Positions 35,101 through 43,712 of a stretch of DNA of 64,000 bases are shown piece after piece; the first letter of the stretch is position 1; every line of letters begins with the position of its first letter. The translations under genes were made by a program, and so were the position numbers. Under the pieces are notes generated by a model. That model had not been told where the DNA came from. It searched no databases and saw only the letters and a list, made by a program, of their open reading frames with translations. Source of the DNA: Rhodoferax sp. TS-BS-61-7. Lineage in GTDB: Bacteria; Pseudomonadota; Gammaproteobacteria; Burkholderiales; Burkholderiaceae_C. The stretch spans positions 186,001 to 250,000 of the forward strand of contig NZ_PTQY01000007.1 of the NCBI RefSeq assembly GCF_002943465.1, read 5' to 3'.

Positions 35101-36895
35101 TGGCCATGTCGGCAAAGTCCAGAATCGGCTGCGCCACTTCCAGCCGCATGGGCGGGTTGACCTGGTTAATGTCCAACAGATTGGGCTTGGGGCCGATGAA
35201 GGACACCAGCGACATCACGATGGCTTCGCGGATCGGGTCTATCGGTGGGTTGGTCACCTGCGCGAACAGCTGTTTGAAGTAGCTATAGAGCGGCTTGTTC
35301 TTGTCACTCAATACGGCCAAGGGGCTGTCGTTGCCCATGGAGCCGATGGCTTCTTCGCCAGCGCTGGCCATGGGGGCGATCAGGAACTTCAGGTCTTCTT
35401 GCGTGAAACCGAAGGCCTGCTGGCGGTCCAACAGGCTCACCGTGTCAGTAATACGCTTGGGCTCCACACCAGCCACCACCGCAGACAGGGCGACCTCCGT
35501 ACGGCGCTCGTCGAATTTGACATCGTCGAGCTTGATGCGCAGGTTTTCAATCCACTGCTTGTAAGGCTTGCTGTTGGCCAGGTTGGCCTTGAGCTCCTCG
35601 TCGTCAATCATGCGGCCCTGCTCCAGATCGATCAGGAACATCTTGCCGGGCTGCAGGCGCCATTTGCGTACGATCTTGTTCTCGGGCACGGGCAATACGC
35701 CCGATTCGGAACCCATGATGACTAGGTCGTCGTCGGTGATGCAGTAGCGCGAGGGGCGCAGGCCATTGCGGTCCAGCGTGGCGCCGATCTGGCGGCCGTC
35801 CGTGAACACGATGGAAGCGGGGCCATCCCAAGGTTCCATCATGGCGGCGTGGTACTCATAGAAGGCCTTGCGGCGCTCGTCCATGGTGGTGTGCTGCTCC
35901 CAGGGCTCGGGGATCATCATCATCACGGCCTGGCTGATGGGGTAGCCGGCCATGGTCAGCAGTTCCAGGCAGTTGTCGAAGGTGGCCGTGTCGGACTGGT
36001 CGGCAAAGCTGATGGGGTAGAGCTTTTGCAGGTCGGCCGCCAACACGGGCGAGGACATCACGCCTTCGCGCGCCTTCATCCAGTTGTAGTTGCCCTTGAC
36101 GGTGTTGATTTCGCCGTTGTGCGCCACATAGCGGTAAGGGTGAGCCAGCGGCCACTCGGGGAAAGTGTTGGTGGAGAAGCGCTGGTGCACCAAGCCCAAG
36201 GCCGATACACAACGCGCGTCTTCCAGGTCCTTGAAGTACACGCCTACCTGGTCGGCCAGCAACAGGCCCTTGTAGACCACGGTGCGGCTGGACATGCTGG
36301 GAACGTAATATTCCTTGCTGTGCTTGAGCTGCAGATTCTGGATGGCGGCGCTGGCGGTCTTGCGGATCACATACAGCTTGCGCTCCAGCGCGTCCTGCAC
36401 GATCACGTCATTACCGCGGCCAATGAAAACCTGGCGCAAGATGGGTTCTTTTTCGCGCACGGTGGGCGACATGGGCATGTCGCGGTTCACCGGCACATCG
36501 CGCCAGCCCAAGAGCACCTGGCCCTCGGCCTTGATCGCGCGTTCCATCTCTTGTTCACAGGCCAGGCGGGAGGCATGCTCCTTGGGCAAAAAAATCATGC
36601 CCACGCCGTATTCGCCCTGTGGCGGAAGGGTCACACCCTGGACCGCCATCTCTTCGCGGTACAACGCATCGGGCAGCTGAATCAAGATACCGGCACCATC
36701 GCCCATCAGGGCATCGGCCCCCACCGCACCCCGGTGGTCCAGGTTTTCGAGGATCTTCAGGGCATTCTTGACAATGTCGTGGCTCTTTTCGCCGCGAATA
36801 TGTGCCACAAAACCCACGCCGCACGCATCGTGCTCATTGGCGGTGGAATACAAACCGTGGTCTTTGAGGTGTTGGATTTCGGCTGCCGTGGTCAT
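32123..36895 (-). CDS. gltB: Glutamate synthase, large subunit GltB
   Basis: GltB hydrolyses glutamine and reduces 2-oxoglutarate to glutamate at an FMN. The 1590-residue precursor has a 24-residue propeptide, then the catalytic Cys25 ([12 protein letters not shown]) of the N-terminal amidotransferase domain. The FMN-binding synthase domain, the iron-sulfur ligand region [15 protein letters not shown] and the C-terminal beta-helix domain follow. The ATG at 36895 has AGGAG upstream. An apparent 17-residue extension further upstream is not credible. The Ala/Lys/Pro-rich C-terminal tail is encoded by a copy of the interspersed repeat. Confidence 0.97.
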   Translation of the reverse strand: MTTAAEIQHLKDHGLYSTANEHDACGVGFVAHIRGEKSHDIVKNALKILENLDHRGAVGADALMGDGAGILIQLPDALYREEMAVQGVTLPPQGEYGVGMIFLPKEHASRLACEQEMERAIKAEGQVLLGWRDVPVNRDMPMSPTVREKEPILRQVFIGRGNDVIVQDALERKLYVIRKTASAAIQNLQLKHSKEYYVPSMSSRTVVYKGLLLADQVGVYFKDLEDARCVSALGLVHQRFSTNTFPEWPLAHPYRYVAHNGEINTVKGNYNWMKAREGVMSSPVLAADLQKLYPISFADQSDTATFDNCLELLTMAGYPISQAVMMMIPEPWEQHTTMDERRKAFYEYHAAMMEPWDGPASIVFTDGRQIGATLDRNGLRPSRYCITDDDLVIMGSESGVLPVPENKIVRKWRLQPGKMFLIDLEQGRMIDDEELKANLANSKPYKQWIENLRIKLDDVKFDERRTEVALSAVVAGVEPKRITDTVSLLDRQQAFGFTQEDLKFLIAPMASAGEEAIGSMGNDSPLAVLSDKNKPLYSYFKQLFAQVTNPPIDPIREAIVMSLVSFIGPKPNLLDINQVNPPMRLEVAQPILDFADMAKLRNIEQHTQGKFRSQTLDITYPLVWGHEGVEAKLASLCAEAVDAIKGGKNILIISDRAVNATQVAIPALLALSAIHQHLVGAGLRTTAGLVVETGTAREVHHFAVLAGYGAEAVHPYLAMETLQSIHKDLPGDLSADKAIYNYIKAIGKGLSKIMSKMGVSTYMSYCGAQLFEAIGLNTETIDKYFTRTPSRVEGIGVFEIAEESIRTHKLAFGDSPVLANALETGGEYAWRVRGEDHMWTPDAIAKLQHSTRANNWNTYKEYAQIINDQSKRHLTLRGLFEFKIDPAKAIPVDEVESAKEIVKRFATGAMSLGSISTEAHATLAIAMNRIGGKSNTGEGGEDPARYRQELKGIPIKQGQTMADIIGKDVVEVDIPMNAGDSLRSRIKQVASGRFGVTAEYLNSADQIQIKMAQGAKPGEGGQLPGGKVSEYIGKLRHSVPGVGLISPPPHHDIYSIEDLAQLIHDLKNVAPHSGISVKLVSEIGVGTIAAGVAKCKADHVVIAGHDGGTGASPWSSIKHCGSPWEIGLAETQQTLVLNRLRSRIRVQADGQMKTGRDVAIGALLGADEFGFATAPLVVEGCIMMRKCHLNTCPVGVATQDPVLRAKFSGKPEHVVNYFFFIAEEVRQIMAQLGIRKFDDLIGRSDLLDTRKGIEHWKAQGLDFARLFAQPQVPADVPRFQTLTQDHGLEKALDNVLIAKSRAAIDKGEKVQFMEVARNVNRSVGAMLSGAVTKVHPEGLPDDTIRIQLEGTGGQSFGAFLTRGITLYLIGDANDYTGKGLSGGRVVVRPSIDFRGDAIRNTIVGNTVMYGATTGEAFFSGVGGERFAVRLSGATAVVEGTGDHGCEYMTGGTVAVLGKTGRNFAAGMSGGIAYVFDEDGQFAKRCNTAMVSLEKVLTAKEQEASLDKAIWHRGESDEAQLKKLLEDHNRWTGSKRARELLDNWDTSRAKFVKVFPNEYKRALGEIHAQKTAKTPVKSAPAATKKEAVPAK
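32139..32190 (+). repeat. Interspersed repeat, copy I (inside the 3' end of gltB)
   Basis: On the plus strand, GTAGCTGCTGGCGCAGATTT followed by AACGGGGGTCTTGGCCGTTTT matches the repeat layout with the same 13-base spacing between GCT and TAGCTGCT as copy C and one missing base near the CTAG position. It is antisense to gltB and coincides with the codons for the low-complexity tail of the protein. Confidence 0.55.
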
Positions 36896-36926
36896 GGCGC
36901 ACTCCTGAAAATTACAGTGGAATCGG

Positions 36927-36954
36927 AGGATACTGCAATGCAACAAAAGTGCAA
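36927..36954 (-). promoter_or_regulatory. Candidate gltB promoter
   Basis: On the minus strand TTGCAC (36949-36954) is followed after 16 bases by TATCCT (36927-36932), an acceptable sigma-70 pair about 30 bases before the ATG. The same stretch contains TTGCAC, five bases, then TTGCA. This resembles a sigma-54 site lacking the GG, which I consider less likely. Confidence 0.35.
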
Positions 36955-37020
36955 AACACTTTAAATGGGGTCAGATTCTATTTATTTGTTGAATATTTTA
37001 ATCAAGAATTAAATAGGGAC

Positions 37021-37077
37021 ATATCAAAATTGATAGCTGCTTGCGCAGTATCCATAAGGATTGAAGGTCACTTTTAT
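37021..37077 (+). repeat. Interspersed repeat, copy F (abutting the RAYT gene)
   Basis: Copy with TTGATAGCTGCTTGCGCAGT followed by ATCCATAAGGATTGAAGGTCAC. Its end overlaps the stop codon of the REP-associated transposase gene (37074-37076). The left edge adjoins an AT-rich stretch (36961-37020) that starts AATGGGGTCAGATTC. As I recall, a similar GGGGTCAGA string commonly flanks such transposase genes. Confidence 0.75.
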
Positions 37078-37772
37078 TCTGAAATGGCAGGCTTGGATGG
37101 CCGGCCAGGCACACTTTTACGCAATCGCCGTGGGGTCTTTTTCTGCAGGGCGTCCAGAAACTCGGGCGCGCCCAGGGCCCAGCCGTGTAATGCCGCTTCG
37201 GTGAGCGCCGACTGCTGCACAGATGTGAGACCCGCCTGCACCAATTGGGCGTACGCGGCCTCACGCGCAAACGGGGTGTTGCCAAGGTTCCAGACCAAGG
37301 GATGGGGAGTGAGCAACCTGTCTGGCCGCATGCCTGCATAGTGCATGTAGCTGGACCAGGGGTAGTCGGCAGCATGGGCCACCATGCCGACCCGCACTGG
37401 GTTAAGGTCGATATAGGCCATGCAGGCCAGCAGGTAACGGTCAGACTCGATCAGGGTGGATTTGTAGCGCCCTTCCCATAAGGTGCCGCTGCGCTGGTGG
37501 CGGTCATTAAAGTACCGCACATAACTGCGCCCCAAGGCCTGCATCATCTTGGGCAGGGCCTCGTCCGTGGGCGGCGTGGCTAGCAGGTGGAAGTGGTTGT
37601 CCATGAGCACAAAGGCATGCACGGCCACCTGGTGCTGCCGGGCACACTCGCCCAACACGTCTTTCAGCGTCTGAAAATCTGCGTTGTCCAGGCAAATGGG
37701 CTGGCGGTTGTTGCCACGCTGGATGACATGGTGCGGGTGCGCCGCCAGGGTCAATCGGGGAAGACGTGCCAT
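37074..37772 (-). CDS. REP-associated tyrosine transposase (RAYT, IS200-like Y1)
   Basis: This 232-residue single-strand DNA nuclease/transposase belongs to the Y1 HUH family linked to repetitive extragenic palindromes. It opens with the typical MARLPRLTLAAHPHHVIQRG, carries the HUH motif at His60-Phe61-His62 (MDNHFHLL) and a catalytic tyrosine candidate at Tyr84 or Tyr87 (GRSYVRYFN). GTLWEGRYKSTLIES and AYIDLNPVRVGMV follow. The basic tail (KKTPRRLRKSVPGRP) fits DNA binding. It appears intact, stands alone between gltB and an ODP hydrolase gene, and has a copy of the window's main repeat at its 3' end. Confidence 0.9.
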   Translation of the reverse strand: MARLPRLTLAAHPHHVIQRGNNRQPICLDNADFQTLKDVLGECARQHQVAVHAFVLMDNHFHLLATPPTDEALPKMMQALGRSYVRYFNDRHQRSGTLWEGRYKSTLIESDRYLLACMAYIDLNPVRVGMVAHAADYPWSSYMHYAGMRPDRLLTPHPLVWNLGNTPFAREAAYAQLVQAGLTSVQQSALTEAALHGWALGAPEFLDALQKKTPRRLRKSVPGRPSKPAISE

Positions 37773-37813
37773 GCCCCTAGTTTGCCCGAAAGCCAGGGCC
37801 GGACTGGGCGGAC

Positions 37814-38590
37814 TCAGAGCCGCGATTGCGGCAGCTGGTACTGCGGGGTTCCCATGAGATCAATGCCGCAAGACAGGGTTTCCAACCAGTCCAGCAGCTG
37901 GCCAATCGCCTCGCCCTTGAGCGGTGCGCCATGCTGGGGCACGATCATGGCGATATCCAGATCCCGCACCATGCGCACCCACAGCCGGAGAATCTTGTTG
38001 CTAACCATGTAGCGGCGATGAAACGCTTCCATGCCAGGGGGCATGGGTGTCAGCGAGGTGATGAACTGTTGGGCCTCCTGACCACTAACGAGGGATACGC
38101 CCAGGTCGCCCGAGAACAGGATCTTGCTGACTGGGTCGTAAAACTGGAAATTGCCTTCGGAATGCAGGAAGTGGGCGGGCAGCAACCAGAGGTCTGCCTT
38201 GCCATAACGCAGCAGGCCGCCCTCGTCCGGGATGGCAATAATGCGATCCTCTGTTTTGCCAATCTTGCAGAAGTGGGGCGCAAAGCGCGCCCAGAGTTTG
38301 GAGATCACCAGTTTGGCCTGGGTGGCGGTCATCCACCGATCTAAAGAGGCAATGATGTCGGGGTCCGCGTGTGACGCGAGGATGTAGTCGAGGTGCTGGG
38401 GCGCAATGTACTTGCGCATGGTCAGGTTCAGCTCGTTGTAGGTCATGTTGCCACCGGGATCGAGGATGACACCCGCGCCGTGGTTGACGATCAGGAACTG
38501 GTTGGCCTGCACGGCCTCGGCTTCGTCGGACACCAGGTCGGTAAACATCACACAGCAGTGATGGGCATCTTTGTACAGCTCGATCGGCAT
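37814..38590 (-). CDS. ODP-type metallo-beta-lactamase-fold protein (FprA-like oxygen-binding domain)
   Basis: A 258-residue metallo-beta-lactamase-fold protein resembling the di-iron domain of flavodiiron proteins but without a flavodoxin domain. Metal-ligand segments are ASHADPDII (near residue 73), LPAHFLHSEGNFQFYD, LFSGDLGVSL and IVPQHGAPLKG. The first motif is HxDxD rather than HxExDH, as in stand-alone ODP proteins. It may sense or reduce oxygen or nitric oxide. No reductase partner is adjacent. The ATG at 38590 is the usual start. The longer frame upstream lacks homology-like features. Confidence 0.8.
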   Translation of the reverse strand: MPIELYKDAHHCCVMFTDLVSDEAEAVQANQFLIVNHGAGVILDPGGNMTYNELNLTMRKYIAPQHLDYILASHADPDIIASLDRWMTATQAKLVISKLWARFAPHFCKIGKTEDRIIAIPDEGGLLRYGKADLWLLPAHFLHSEGNFQFYDPVSKILFSGDLGVSLVSGQEAQQFITSLTPMPPGMEAFHRRYMVSNKILRLWVRMVRDLDIAMIVPQHGAPLKGEAIGQLLDWLETLSCGIDLMGTPQYQLPQSRL

Positions 38591-38685
38591 GGCAGGGAAC
38601 CCCAAAAGACAACGAGCGCTCCATTGCGCTCGTTCGGGTCCCATTGTGGAGCCGTAGCTCCCAGGCAGTATTGATCCAGGTCAGC

Positions 38686-39153
38686 TTACTTGGGTGCCTT
38701 GGTCACGCGCACCTTGCCGCCCGTGGTCACCAGAATCACCGGATCTCCGGCGACCAATTGCTCGTTACCCTTGGCCTGCACAATGGCACGGCGGTCGCCG
38801 CCTTTAAGCTGCACCAGGATTTCAACCGCGTCTTCCTTGGTGGCAAACCGCTCGATGGCATTGCCGGCAGCCGCACCAGCCACCCCCGCCAGCACCCCCA
38901 GCACCTGGGCTTCGCGGGACACACTGCTGCCGCTATAACCACCAATGGCGCCCACCACACCGCCAACTGCCGCACCGGCACCGGTCTGGCTGCCGTCCAC
39001 CACCACGTTGCGCACCGACAGCACCACGCCGTCTTGCACCTGGGCCATGCGCTGGGCATCACCGCGCTGAATGACGTCCGGGCTGCTGCTGGCACAGGCG
39101 GCCAAGGCCAACACGACAACAACCGAACCCGTCAACTTCACAAACTTTTGCAT
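38686..39153 (-). CDS. Glycine-zipper outer-membrane lipoprotein (SlyB/Pcp-like)
   Basis: A 155-residue envelope lipoprotein with lipobox LALAACAS (Cys near residue 19) and a glycine-zipper region, GAGAAVGGVVGAIGGYSG and LGVLAGVAGAAAGNAIERFA, which can insert in membranes. A C-terminal small beta domain (AVEILVQLKGGDRRAIVQA) follows. CAGGAG precedes the ATG at 39153. SlyB-like proteins are stress-inducible and help outer-membrane integrity. The exact role here is unknown. Confidence 0.87.
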   Translation of the reverse strand: MQKFVKLTGSVVVVLALAACASSSPDVIQRGDAQRMAQVQDGVVLSVRNVVVDGSQTGAGAAVGGVVGAIGGYSGSSVSREAQVLGVLAGVAGAAAGNAIERFATKEDAVEILVQLKGGDRRAIVQAKGNEQLVAGDPVILVTTGGKVRVTKAPK

Positions 39154-39204
39154 ACAAACTCCTGTTTCACGATAGCGAACCACCTCGCCAGCACCTTCAA
39201 CGGC

Positions 39205-40122
39205 TCAGGCTGGCAAGGCGTTGTCCTGCGCATTGTCTTCTGGCAATGTAAACCGTGTGTCAAGCAGGGCCAGCAAGCCAAATTCTTCCAGAATGGCGCG
39301 CAGGCGCTGGGCGGCCGCCCGTTTGCGCTGGCCGGTGTAGCGGGCCAGGATCAGCTCGTTTTTCATGCTGTGCTCCCAGCCCACCAGCTCGGTCACCGTC
39401 ACCTGGTAGCCATGGGCCTCCAGGTACAGGCAGCGCAGCACATTGGTGATCTGGCTGCCCATTTCCCGCGTGTGCAGCGGGTGGCGCCACAGCTCGGCCA
39501 GTGGCGTGCGGGTGAGCGACAAGGCCTTGCTCTGGCTCAAGTGGCGCGCCACCTCGGCCTGACAGCAGGGCACCAACACAAAAGCACGGGCCTTCTTTTG
39601 CAGGCCAAACGCAATGGCATCGTCGGTAGCGGTGTCGCAGGCATGTAATGCCGTGACCACGTCGAAGGTGGGCGGCAAGGCGGCGGACTGGGTCGACTCG
39701 GCCACGCTGGTGTTGAGAAAACTCATACGCCCAAAGCCCAGCTGCTGCGCCAGCGCCTGCGACTTCTGCACCAGTTCGGCCCGCGTCTCGATGCCATAGA
39801 GGTGGCTGGCCGGCAGATTCTTGAAGAACAGGTCGTACAGGATGAAACCCAGGTAAGACTTGCCCGCCCCGTGGTCGGCCAGGGTCAGCGTGCCGGTGCT
39901 GCTGGGGGGCAGCTCCAGCATGAGTTTTTCGATGAACTGGTAGAGGTGATAAACCTGCTTGAGCTTGCGGCGCGAGTCCTGGTTGAGCTTGCCCTCGCGC
40001 GTGAGGATGTGCAGCTCTTGCAGCAGCTGAATGGATTGCCCGGGGCGCACTTCGTCGGCCAAGGGGTAGGCCGCTGGCGCCGAGGCCGGCTTGGGACCCT
40101 GCTTGCGTGGGGTTTTGTTCAT
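39205..40122 (-). CDS. SAM-dependent methyltransferase-like protein
   Basis: A 305-residue protein with a Rossmann methyltransferase core. The glycine motif is LADHGAGKSYLGFILYDLFF (near residue 91), the acidic end of strand 2 is HLYGIETRAELV, and DVVTALHACDTATDDAIA and VLVPCCQAEVARHL follow, resembling the METTL25/RRNAD-type family. The substrate is unknown. The start overlaps the stop of the DUF1415 gene by four bases. AAGGAA lies upstream of the ATG at 40122. Basic N-terminal residues (MNKTPRKQGPK) may contact nucleic acid. Confidence 0.82.
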   Translation of the reverse strand: MNKTPRKQGPKPASAPAAYPLADEVRPGQSIQLLQELHILTREGKLNQDSRRKLKQVYHLYQFIEKLMLELPPSSTGTLTLADHGAGKSYLGFILYDLFFKNLPASHLYGIETRAELVQKSQALAQQLGFGRMSFLNTSVAESTQSAALPPTFDVVTALHACDTATDDAIAFGLQKKARAFVLVPCCQAEVARHLSQSKALSLTRTPLAELWRHPLHTREMGSQITNVLRCLYLEAHGYQVTVTELVGWEHSMKNELILARYTGQRKRAAAQRLRAILEEFGLLALLDTRFTLPEDNAQDNALPA

Positions 40123-40703
40123 GGGGATTCCTTGGAGGGTGTCAGCCCCAACGCGTCCCACCCGGCATGCCCCAAACGCTCCAGCGTTTCGATATTCTTC
40201 TCGAATATGGATTCTGCGTTGGGAAAAGCTTGGACCGCCCTATCGATGCTCGCTTCGCGCAGCAAATGCAGGGTGGGAAACGGGGCACGGTTGGTGTAGT
40301 TGCCGATGGCATCGGGTTCGCTGTCGGCAAACTGGAAGTGGGGGTGGAAACTGGCGATCTGCAACACGCCGTCCAGCTTGGCTTTTCGCAACACCCGGTC
40401 GGCTTGATCTAGGAAGTCGTTGAAGTCCAGAAAGTCGGGCCAAGCATGGGGCGCAATCAGCAAGGTGGTGTCACGCACCTCCGGGTCAGCATCTGCCAGC
40501 TCCTGCAACTCGCGACGCAGCAAAGCCAGGCACTCCTTGGCATCGTCACCCGGGTAGACCACGTAATGAATTTGGTTCTTGACATGTACCGCCTTGGCAA
40601 AGGGGCACAAGTTCAAACCGATCACAGCACGCTCTAGCCATTGCTGCATGGCGGTGATAACGCGTGCGATGTCGGGCTTAGAAATCTCAGAAGGGATAGA
40701 CAT
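40119..40703 (-). CDS. DUF1415 family protein
   Basis: A 194-residue cytoplasmic protein of the DUF1415 family, recognised by the N-terminal W..RAVIGLNLCPFAKAV stretch with a conserved Cys and the downstream FLDFNDFLDQAD, followed by IASFHPHFQFAD and NRAPFPTLHLLRE. No function is known. The invariant Cys and His residues hint at an enzyme or metal site. It lies 18 bp after dgt and overlaps the methyltransferase gene by four bases, suggesting a common transcript. Confidence 0.88.
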   Translation of the reverse strand: MSIPSEISKPDIARVITAMQQWLERAVIGLNLCPFAKAVHVKNQIHYVVYPGDDAKECLALLRRELQELADADPEVRDTTLLIAPHAWPDFLDFNDFLDQADRVLRKAKLDGVLQIASFHPHFQFADSEPDAIGNYTNRAPFPTLHLLREASIDRAVQAFPNAESIFEKNIETLERLGHAGWDALGLTPSKESP

Positions 40704-40721
40704 GGGTGGAAACGATTCGCT

Positions 40722-41930
40722 TCAACTCGCGAACAGGCGCTGTCCCGTCAGGCGTTCATGTTCGCGCAAGGCAAACCGATCGGTCATGCCCGCAATGTAA
40801 TCTGCGACATGGCGCTGCACACTGACATCGTGCAGGCGGCGCAAGGAGGCTTGTGCTGCCAGTCGGACCGCAGCTTCGTTCTGCATTTGTGTGGGCACAT
40901 CGCAATAGGCCACGAACAGGTCCGCGATGACCTGCTTGGCGTGCGCCATGGTTTGCATGACCTGGGGATGGCGGTAGAGGTGCTTGAACAGAAAGGCCTT
41001 CATAACCCGCGATTGGGCACGCATGTCGTCACTGAAACACACCAGGGCACCAGAGTGCTGACGCACCGCAGCAACGGACGCCGGTTGTGCCGCATCCAAC
41101 GCGATCTGGGTGGCGGCCATCAGGTCGTAAACCTGCGCACTCAGCATCAGGCGGATGGACTCGTACAACCAGCGTCGCGCCTGCGAGGGCTGGCCCAGAT
41201 CGGGGTGCTGCGCCAGCGCGGCCTGACTGAACCCGGCAAACAGCGGAACGTCCTGCAGCTGTTCCAGCGTCAGCAGGCCAGACCGCACGCCATCGTCAAT
41301 GTCATGCGCGTTGTAAGCAATCTCGTCGGCCAGATTGCAGAGCTGCGCCTCCAGGTTGGGCTGCGCCTTGTCCAGAAAACGGCGCCCTACCCCACCGCCG
41401 CCATCGGAATAGGAAGGCTCCACCGCCTCGATCGCCTCGGCATTGCGGCGCGAACAGTGCTTGAGAATGCCTTCGCGCGCTTCAAAGCTGAGGTTGAGCC
41501 CGTCGAACTGCGGGTAGCGCTCTTCCAACCAATCCACCACGCGCAGGCTTTGCAGGTTGTGCTCAAAGCCCCCATAGGGCTCCATACATTCGTTGAGCGC
41601 GTCTTGCCCCGCATGGCCAAACGGCGTGTGCCCCAGGTCATGGGCTAGCGCAATGGTTTCCACCAGGTCTTCGCTCAACCCCAAGGTGCGGGCCATGGAC
41701 CGCCCCAACTGGGCCACTTCCAGCGAGTGAGTCAACCGCGTGCGGAACAAGTCGCCTTCGTGGTTGATAAACACCTGCGTCTTGTAGACCAGCCGCCGGA
41801 AGGCGGTGGAGTGCACGATGCGGTCACGGTCACGCTGGAAGGCTGTGCGCGTCGGGGCATCGGGCTGCGCATAACGCCGCCCACGCGATTGCGCGGGATC
41901 ACAGGCGTAGGGACGCAAAGTTTCTGGCAT
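40722..41930 (-). CDS. dgt: Deoxyguanosinetriphosphate triphosphohydrolase-like protein
   Basis: A 402-residue HD-domain enzyme of the dGTPase type 2 family, releasing triphosphate from dNTPs. The HD motifs are RTRLTHSLEVAQLGRSMA (near residue 66) and ALAHDLGHTPFGHAG (near 95-110). NLADEIAYNAHDIDDG lies further on. The ATG at 41930 is used. The previous codon, TTG, lies within repeat copy G, which ends exactly at the start codon. Separated from aroB by that repeat. Confidence 0.9.
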   Translation of the reverse strand: MPETLRPYACDPAQSRGRRYAQPDAPTRTAFQRDRDRIVHSTAFRRLVYKTQVFINHEGDLFRTRLTHSLEVAQLGRSMARTLGLSEDLVETIALAHDLGHTPFGHAGQDALNECMEPYGGFEHNLQSLRVVDWLEERYPQFDGLNLSFEAREGILKHCSRRNAEAIEAVEPSYSDGGGGVGRRFLDKAQPNLEAQLCNLADEIAYNAHDIDDGVRSGLLTLEQLQDVPLFAGFSQAALAQHPDLGQPSQARRWLYESIRLMLSAQVYDLMAATQIALDAAQPASVAAVRQHSGALVCFSDDMRAQSRVMKAFLFKHLYRHPQVMQTMAHAKQVIADLFVAYCDVPTQMQNEAAVRLAAQASLRRLHDVSVQRHVADYIAGMTDRFALREHERLTGQRLFAS

Positions 41931-41985
41931 CAAATAAGGTTCTAGAGCTTATGAAATATGCGCAAGCAGCTATTAAATCAATAGC
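41930..41985 (-). repeat. Interspersed repeat, copy G (between aroB and dgt)
   Basis: On the minus strand GCTATTGATTTAATAGCTGC followed by TTGCGCATAT and CTCTAGAACCTTATTTGA. It fills the 58-bp gap between the aroB stop and the dgt ATG, so it forms the whole 5' flank of dgt, including the place where its ribosome-binding site should be. The arms CTATTGATTTAATAG form an imperfect hairpin. Confidence 0.85.
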
Positions 41986-41988
41986 AAA

Positions 41989-43095
41989 TCAGGCGCAACA
42001 GTGGTCAATGACCTCGCGCACCAGCGCGTCCGGTGCGCCGCGCACGGCCGCACGTGCTGGGCCATCAATCACCACAAAGCGAATATCGCCGGCTTCCGAT
42101 TTTTTGTCCAAACGCATCAGCGCCAGGTAACGCCCGGCATTGTCCGCAGCATCCAGCACGGGGCCTTGGATAGGCAAACCGGCTTTGGCAATCAACCCTG
42201 TGAGACGTGTCACAAAGTCGGCATCCACCAGGCCCAGACGCTGGGACAGATGGGCTGCCATCACCATGCCACAGCCCACGGCTTCGCCGTGCAACCATTC
42301 GCCATAACCCAGCCCGGCTTCGATGGCGTGGCCAAATGTATGGCCAAAATTCAGGATCGCGCGCAGCCCGGCTTCCCGCTCGTCCTGGCCCACCACCCAG
42401 GCCTTGATCTCACAGCTGCGCTGCACCGCGTAGGCCAGGGCCTGGGGGTCACGCGCAAGCAAGGCGTCCAAGTTGGCTTCAATCCAGTCCAGAAACTGCA
42501 GATCGGCAATTGGGCCGTATTTGATGACCTCTGCCAGGCCCGCGCTCAATTCGCGCGCTGGCAATGTCTTAAGGGTGTCGATGTCACACACCACCATTTG
42601 CGGCTGGTAGAACGCGCCGATCATGTTCTTGCCCATAGGGTGGTTGATGCCGGTCTTGCCGCCCACCGAAGAATCCACCTGCGCCAACAGGGTGGTCGGC
42701 ACCTGCACAAACGGCACGCCACGCATGTAACTGGCGGCGGCAAAACCCGTCATGTCCCCCACCACACCACCGCCCAGGGCAAACAGAATGGTCTTGCGGT
42801 CACAGCCCTTGCCCAGCAGGGCATCAAATATCTGGTTCAGCGTCTGCCAGTGTTTGTAACTCTCGCCATCAGGTAACACCACGAGTTCCACTGCCGGATA
42901 ACGCGCGCCCAGGGCAGATACCAGCGCCTCAGAATACAAGGGCGACACGGTGGTGTTGGTCACCACCACGGCATGGGCTGCCTTGGGGAGCTTGGCGTAG
43001 GTGGAAGCCTGGGCCAGCAAGGCAGTGCCAATATGGATGGGATAGCTGCGCTCCCCCAGATCGATAGAAACGGTGGAGAAAGTAGGCGTCGTCAT
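41989..43095 (-). CDS. aroB: 3-dehydroquinate synthase AroB
   Basis: AroB converts DAHP to 3-dehydroquinate in the shikimate pathway, using NAD and a metal. The 368-residue protein contains [21 protein letters not shown] (NAD site region) with [20 protein letters not shown] following. Metal-ligand areas are [30 protein letters not shown] and [12 protein letters not shown]. It follows aroK by 60 bp in the pil-aroK-aroB arrangement common in proteobacteria. Confidence 0.97.
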   Translation of the reverse strand: MTTPTFSTVSIDLGERSYPIHIGTALLAQASTYAKLPKAAHAVVVTNTTVSPLYSEALVSALGARYPAVELVVLPDGESYKHWQTLNQIFDALLGKGCDRKTILFALGGGVVGDMTGFAAASYMRGVPFVQVPTTLLAQVDSSVGGKTGINHPMGKNMIGAFYQPQMVVCDIDTLKTLPARELSAGLAEVIKYGPIADLQFLDWIEANLDALLARDPQALAYAVQRSCEIKAWVVGQDEREAGLRAILNFGHTFGHAIEAGLGYGEWLHGEAVGCGMVMAAHLSQRLGLVDADFVTRLTGLIAKAGLPIQGPVLDAADNAGRYLALMRLDKKSEAGDIRFVVIDGPARAAVRGAPDALVREVIDHCCA

Positions 43096-43155
43096 ACCCC
43101 GAGTTTAGAGGCTAGGCGCACGCACCCCGAGATCACACAAGCTGCTAAGGTTACC

Positions 43156-43701
43156 TTAGGCTGCGGGCAAATGCCCGGATAGCTCCAACTGCATGACCAC
43201 CATATTGACCAGCGTTGCCACGGAGGGACGTCCAGTTTCCAGCACAAAGTGGGCGGTTTCACGGTACAGAGGGTCACGCACCGCAAACAAATCGCGCATG
43301 CGGGTTAAGGGGTCCGCCACCTGCAAGAGAGGACGGCTGACATCGTGGCGCAGGCGTCGAAACAACTCTTCGGGGGTGGACTTGAGGTAGACCACATGGC
43401 TGCGAGCATGCAGATGCTCCCGGTTGGCGTGCCGCAACACAGCCCCTCCCCCCGTGGAAATCACCGACGTTGGGGACTGCGTGAGGTCATCCAGCACGTC
43501 CTGCTCAATGTCTCGAAACTTGGCTTCGCCTTCCCGGTCAAAAAACTCGCGAATCGAACACCCCAGCCGGGATTCGATGGCATGGTCAGAGTCAACGAAA
43601 GGGAGGCGAAGCCTGCGTGCAAGCTGCCTCCCTACAGTAGTTTTTCCTGAGCCGGGCAAACCGACCAGGCTGATACTCAGATGCAAGACAAACTCACCCA
43701 C
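43156..43701 (-). CDS. aroK: Shikimate kinase AroK
   Basis: AroK phosphorylates shikimate with ATP. The 181-residue P-loop kinase shows Walker A LVGLPGSGKTTVGRQLA (near residue 14), shikimate-binding DSDHAIESRLG and FRDIEQDVL, and the STGGGAVLR stretch near residue 80. The lid includes VVYLKSTPEELFRRL and RPLLQVADPLTRM. It starts 11 bp after pilQ. Confidence 0.96.
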   Translation of the reverse strand: MGEFVLHLSISLVGLPGSGKTTVGRQLARRLRLPFVDSDHAIESRLGCSIREFFDREGEAKFRDIEQDVLDDLTQSPTSVISTGGGAVLRHANREHLHARSHVVYLKSTPEELFRRLRHDVSRPLLQVADPLTRMRDLFAVRDPLYRETAHFVLETGRPSVATLVNMVVMQLELSGHLPAA

Positions 43702-43712
43702 CGACTCCAGCG

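Noticed and set aside
32192..35725. 1177-codon plus-strand frame opposite gltB
   Set aside because: Shadow of gltB codon bias. No motifs, no ribosome-binding site, and fully antisense to a conserved gene.
36949..36965. Sigma-54 promoter for gltB
   Set aside because: The -12 like TTGCA is present, but the essential GG of the -24 element is missing. A sigma-70 reading fits equally well.
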